Source: Epiperipatus broadwayi
Taxonomy: Eukaryota > Onychophora > Udeonychophora > Euonychophora > Peripatidae
Assembly: GCA_028023455.1 (NCBI GenBank)
Contig: JAQFVV010012434.1
Location: forward strand, 7,935,157 to 7,999,156
Direction: 5' to 3'
Length of the DNA stretch: 64,000 nt
A program made the translations under genes and the position numbers. Under the pieces are notes generated by a model that searched no databases, was not told where the DNA came from, and worked only from the letters and a program-made list of their open reading frames with translations. Shown in pieces: positions 61,207 to 64,000 of this stretch (positions within the stretch are counted from its first letter, which is position 1; each line of letters opens with the position of its first letter).

Positions 61207-62090
61207 TCTTTCAAGTGATGTGATGTGATGTACTGTAGATTCTCCTTAAATGAAGTCAAGAATCTCTTAGCAATTATGCCCAGAGAAACCTGTTAACTAC
61301 TTTATTTTACATTTCCCAGTTTAAGTTTTTCTATATTCTGCTCCCATCCCATTTCTGCAACATAATCTTTGTCAACTCTACGGCCTTTACATCTAAGTCC
61401 CCCTTATCTTTCCCCAAACCCAACGTAAAAATCAATGATCCACTTTCTGTATAATTACTTTTTTTATTTTTACTCTTCCATAACTTCATTATATGTGCCC
61501 TTTCTGTTTTCAAGCATTTACATTCAATTAACAAATGCCTAATATTTTCTATTCCTTCTTTACATAATTTACAGACTAAATCACCCATATTTTTCCATTT
61601 ACATGTATATTCTCTTGTTGCTAAAGATCCTGTTCGAGCCTTAAACAATAAACTACTTTCCTTACTATTATCATATATTAATTTGCACCTAATATTCTGT
61701 TTATTTCTATATATATTTAAACTCTTTTTACTCTTCGTACTAGTTCTCCATCTCTTTAATTCCCTATTCTTTATTAATAAATTTATTATTTTATCCCATT
61801 CCTTACCACTATAACACTCAACAATCCTCCTAACATAATCATCCCATCTTTTGTACAAATATACTGACATAAATTCTTTATCAAAATCTTTTGCATACCG
61901 CATTGCCTTTCTCACCCATTTTGTTACCTGCCCTTTATTCATAACTCGATTAAATACTATTTTGGCTATTCTTTTATTATCCATAAACTGCAATCTACCA
62001 AACATTTTCATTTTACTTTTTGCATTTCTCATATGAAAACTTGACCATCTCATTTCTCCTTGAATTGTTACATTTTCAATTATCCTGACA
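61207..62090 (-). mobile_element. LINE family B, 5'-truncated copy 2
   Basis: Minus-strand LINE 3' part ending in the characteristic tail GATGTGATGTGATG complement cluster at 61210-61230. It contains one intact 240-residue frame. It is nearly collinear with the copy at 58437-60060. 5' truncation lies near 62090. Confidence 0.82.
61331..62053 (-). CDS. LINE-B ORF2 C-terminal part, open frame
   Basis: 240 residues without interruption: a basic helical region (MRNAKSKMKMFGRLQFMDNK), LFKARTGSLATREYTCKW and the zf-RVT-type motif CKLCKEGIENIRHLLIEC, then a C-terminal tail. In related LINEs this follows the RT and binds nucleic acid. The RT itself is missing through 5' truncation, so the frame cannot support transposition alone. 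An intact frame with a close sister copy suggests a fairly recent insertion. Confidence 0.8.
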   Translation of the reverse strand: MRWSSFHMRNAKSKMKMFGRLQFMDNKRIAKIVFNRVMNKGQVTKWVRKAMRYAKDFDKEFMSVYLYKRWDDYVRRIVECYSGKEWDKIINLLIKNRELKRWRTSTKSKKSLNIYRNKQNIRCKLIYDNSKESSLLFKARTGSLATREYTCKWKNMGDLVCKLCKEGIENIRHLLIECKCLKTERAHIMKLWKSKNKKSNYTESGSLIFTLGLGKDKGDLDVKAVELTKIMLQKWDGSRI

Positions 62091-62329
62091 TCTATAAAAC
62101 TATTTTGGAATTAAAATATTAAAATTAAATATATGTCATTTTAACGGTAATTGAAAAAAAACAATAGTGATTTATTTGAATTTTGTGATTTCTGATATGA
62201 AATGCATCATTGATAAAATTAAGCAAGTTAACCATTTATTGACAAAATTTTTAAATTATATTTATCTTTTTTTTTTTTAAAACTTTATATAATAAAATTT
62301 ATAATTAAAACTTTATATATATTATTTAA

Positions 62330-62430
62330 TTGTAAAAAATATTTTGTCGCATGATATCCATCCCATGACTATGTCTTGTTATTGTTTTAACAGTATTTTG
62401 CTAAAAGTTATTTAACATAGATTACACAAA
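62330..62430 (+). repeat. Unoccupied relative of the 297-bp element's insertion site
   Basis: CATGACTATGTCTTGTTATTG and GCTAAAAGTTATTTAACATA match the two flanks of the small element (60740-60774 and 61085-61135) joined together, with only one TSD-like segment (ATGACTATGTCTT). Confidence 0.7.
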
Positions 62431-62561
62431 ACATTTACATTTTTATGCATATTGAAAAATCACAAAAACATATAATCTAAATATAAATTTATATATATAT
62501 ATTTTTTTACATAAGAAGACTTCTATATATACCTACACATTTTTGGGAAAGTACATCAATT

Positions 62562-62770
62562 TTATGAACTTCTACATTTGAAAAAACTATCAATTAGTTC
62601 TAAAAAATTTAAACCCCGAAGATCAGGTGGCCCATCACATTGTGGATTAGCAGTTGGACGAAATATATTAGTAGGTAAATCAAATCCATCATAATAAAAT
62701 ATATTTTCTCTTTCATTTAAAACCCAGTTTTTAAACCATTTTAAATGACAATCGCACTCCAAAGGATTTC
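62562..62770 (-). CDS. Gene B, terminal exon: LRR C-terminal cap (partial gene)
   Basis: A TTTTTAG acceptor at 62771-62772 precedes an exon encoding the rest of a split glycine and 68 residues, beginning NPLECDCHLKWFKNWV and ending FFKCRSS at a stop. This is a textbook LRRCT: the CDC pair, a tryptophan-rich helix, PQCDGPPDLRGL and the final cysteine. The cap ends almost at the stop and no hydrophobic tail follows, so the product would be secreted or held by other means, unlike gene A. The phase-1 split-Gly junction is identical to gene A, pointing to a paralogue in the same orientation. The LRR exon is not in this window: on the minus strand it must lie beyond 64000. Exon boundaries are clear; the rest of the gene is unseen. 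Confidence 0.82.
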
Positions 62771-63149
62771 CTAAAAATAAATTAAAATATTATAATGCTA
62801 CATAAATTATAAATATATATTAATAGAAAATTAAGGGTTAAAAAATAGTTTAGATTTGAATGAGCAATGTTACTATTATAATTGACTATTGTCAGAAATA
62901 TATATATATGTTTTTTTACATTTTTTTTTTTAAATTTCTCAGAAATAAAAACACATTAAGTCAAGCAAGTTATTTATTTATATTTCAATAATTTTATTAA
63001 GAATGTACAATGTTACTTATATTCTGTCTAATTGAGCTTGATGGAGAAAATAGTTGAACTTTTTGTGTTAGTATATTTGGAAATTATAGGATGGCAGCTA
63101 GAATGTGAAAAAAAGAGCATGTTTAAAGATCAGTTGCTAAAAAGTCTAT

Positions 63150-63980
63150 ATTATGGAATTCTAATTTGATATCTTTCTGGTAGTTCTCACTCCAGTAACT
63201 ATTTAACAAAACTCACATAAAAATTCCTTAAAACTCTATGGACAAATAAATAAGGTTTCCCACCATTACTTGGTATGTTCCTTGCAAATGGACATAGACT
63301 ATCACAAGCATTGCCTTTTCCACCATCAGATTTAAGCTGAAATATTTTTTTAGACTAATTAAATACTCAACAGGTGTTTCATATGGATTGTTGGAAAAAA
63401 TTCTAATCTTTAAAAACTGGTTTACTATAGGTAATATATTATTCTGTAAATGACGGTCCAGATTATTTTATTCTTTGGTTATACTGTCATATACTTCTAT
63501 TTTTGGGAAAGCTGCACATCTTTTCTGCAATGAGTCTCTAATTTCTTTATTCTGTTAATTTTTTCTTCTACTGACAAATATCTTTGTTGGATATTTTTAA
63601 TATTCCATCTCATATCATCTATTTTATCTTATACTAACTCTAAATTCTGTTCAGTTTGTATCTTCACAAGTTCCACTATTTAATGTAACTGATTTATTTT
63701 GTATCTTGTTCCTTATTCTGACAGGCCTCTTGATGAATCTCATCTAATTTATTACATAAGTTCCACAATCCACCTCCAATATCTTCATGATTTCCTCTGT
63801 CTTCTGCTTTTGATCATCTCTAATTTTCTTTTTCAGACTATCTTTTATTACTTTTATTTGGCCACCCATGTTCCATCTTCTTTTTTAATATTTCAGTAAA
63901 CAAACTCATCATTATTCTTGTTGCCTTCCTTGAAGCTTCAAACTTTTTTCCAGCTTATTCTTTGTTAATACTGACATCTA
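63150..63980 (-). pseudogene. Gag-like fossil with coiled coil
   Basis: The minus strand from ~63960 has a heptad-like KINRIKKLETHC region, then NNPYETPVEYLISLKKYFSL, NLMVEKAMLVIVYVHLQGTY and YWSENYQKDIKLEFHNIDF. The latter resemble the capsid region of retroelement gag proteins (short helices, L-x2-Y...F-x-L, ENYxxxIKxEF). Stops and frameshifts are common. I infer gag; no protease or RT is in view, as the window stays upstream of where they would be. Confidence 0.4.
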
Positions 63981-64000
63981 CAGCATACATGGCTCTTTGA

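Overview
This is a strongly AT-rich, gene-sparse stretch of a large eukaryotic (metazoan, most likely invertebrate) genome. The evidence is a leucine-rich-repeat gene with canonical GT-AG splice sites and a ~16 kb intron, non-LTR retrotransposons of several clades, a Penelope-like element (PLE) with a GIY-YIG endonuclease, a hAT-type transposase fossil, tRNA-like SINE-type repeats, hairpin MITEs and TA microsatellites. There is no bacterial gene organisation. I cannot place the species more precisely from sequence alone.

Host genes. All host coding sequence I can support lies on the minus strand and belongs to two secreted LRR proteins in the same orientation. Gene A has a long exon (38747-36314: signal peptide, LRR N-cap, about 30 LRRs). 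It ends in a clean phase-1 donor, and the matching phase-1 acceptor is 16 kb away at 20271, where the final exon (20271-19943) supplies an LRR C-terminal cap and a hydrophobic tail. The predicted spliced product is about 919 residues. Gene B is represented only by its last exon (62770-62562), an LRR C-terminal cap with the same phase-1 split-glycine junction; its LRR exon must lie beyond the right edge of the window. The resemblance is to chaoptin / LRRC15 / acid-labile-subunit type ectodomains.

Layout. 1-12 kb: noncoding DNA with copies of a tRNA-like SINE-type repeat, a 3' LINE fragment (2.7-3.4 kb), a decayed ZMYM1-like hAT transposase (5.15-5.9 kb) and two tandem duplications. 12.4-16.75 kb: a nearly complete but mutated L1/Tx1-like LINE on the minus strand (family A). 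19.9-38.7 kb: gene A. Its intron contains a second family-A LINE whose 5' half is inverted (twin priming), three direct copies of a long dispersed repeat (24.2-25.6, 27.8-29.6, 30.6-31.9 kb), a foldback complex (32.1-33.6 kb) and a 400-bp palindrome. 38.8-45 kb: noncoding, with one hairpin and an RTE-like RT fragment. 45.7-47.56 kb: a decayed retroelement ORF1-like region. 47.6-50.95 kb: the PLE. 51-58 kb: noncoding with two hairpin elements. 58.4-62.1 kb: two copies of a second LINE family (B) flanking a 297-bp element. 62.5-64 kb: the gene B exon, then a gag-like coiled-coil fossil.

Most interesting content. (1) The PLE carries inverted terminal copies, each containing a GIY-YIG segment, a tRNA-like A-box/B-box module and a decayed hammerhead-ribozyme-like motif. 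(2) A compact element at 60775-61071 has 57-bp inverted arms, a hammerhead-like motif with palindromic stem III and GUC cleavage triplet, and a 13-bp target-site duplication, with a related unoccupied site at 62.36 kb. Together they suggest a class of small hammerhead-bearing elements related in architecture to PLEs; that link is inference.
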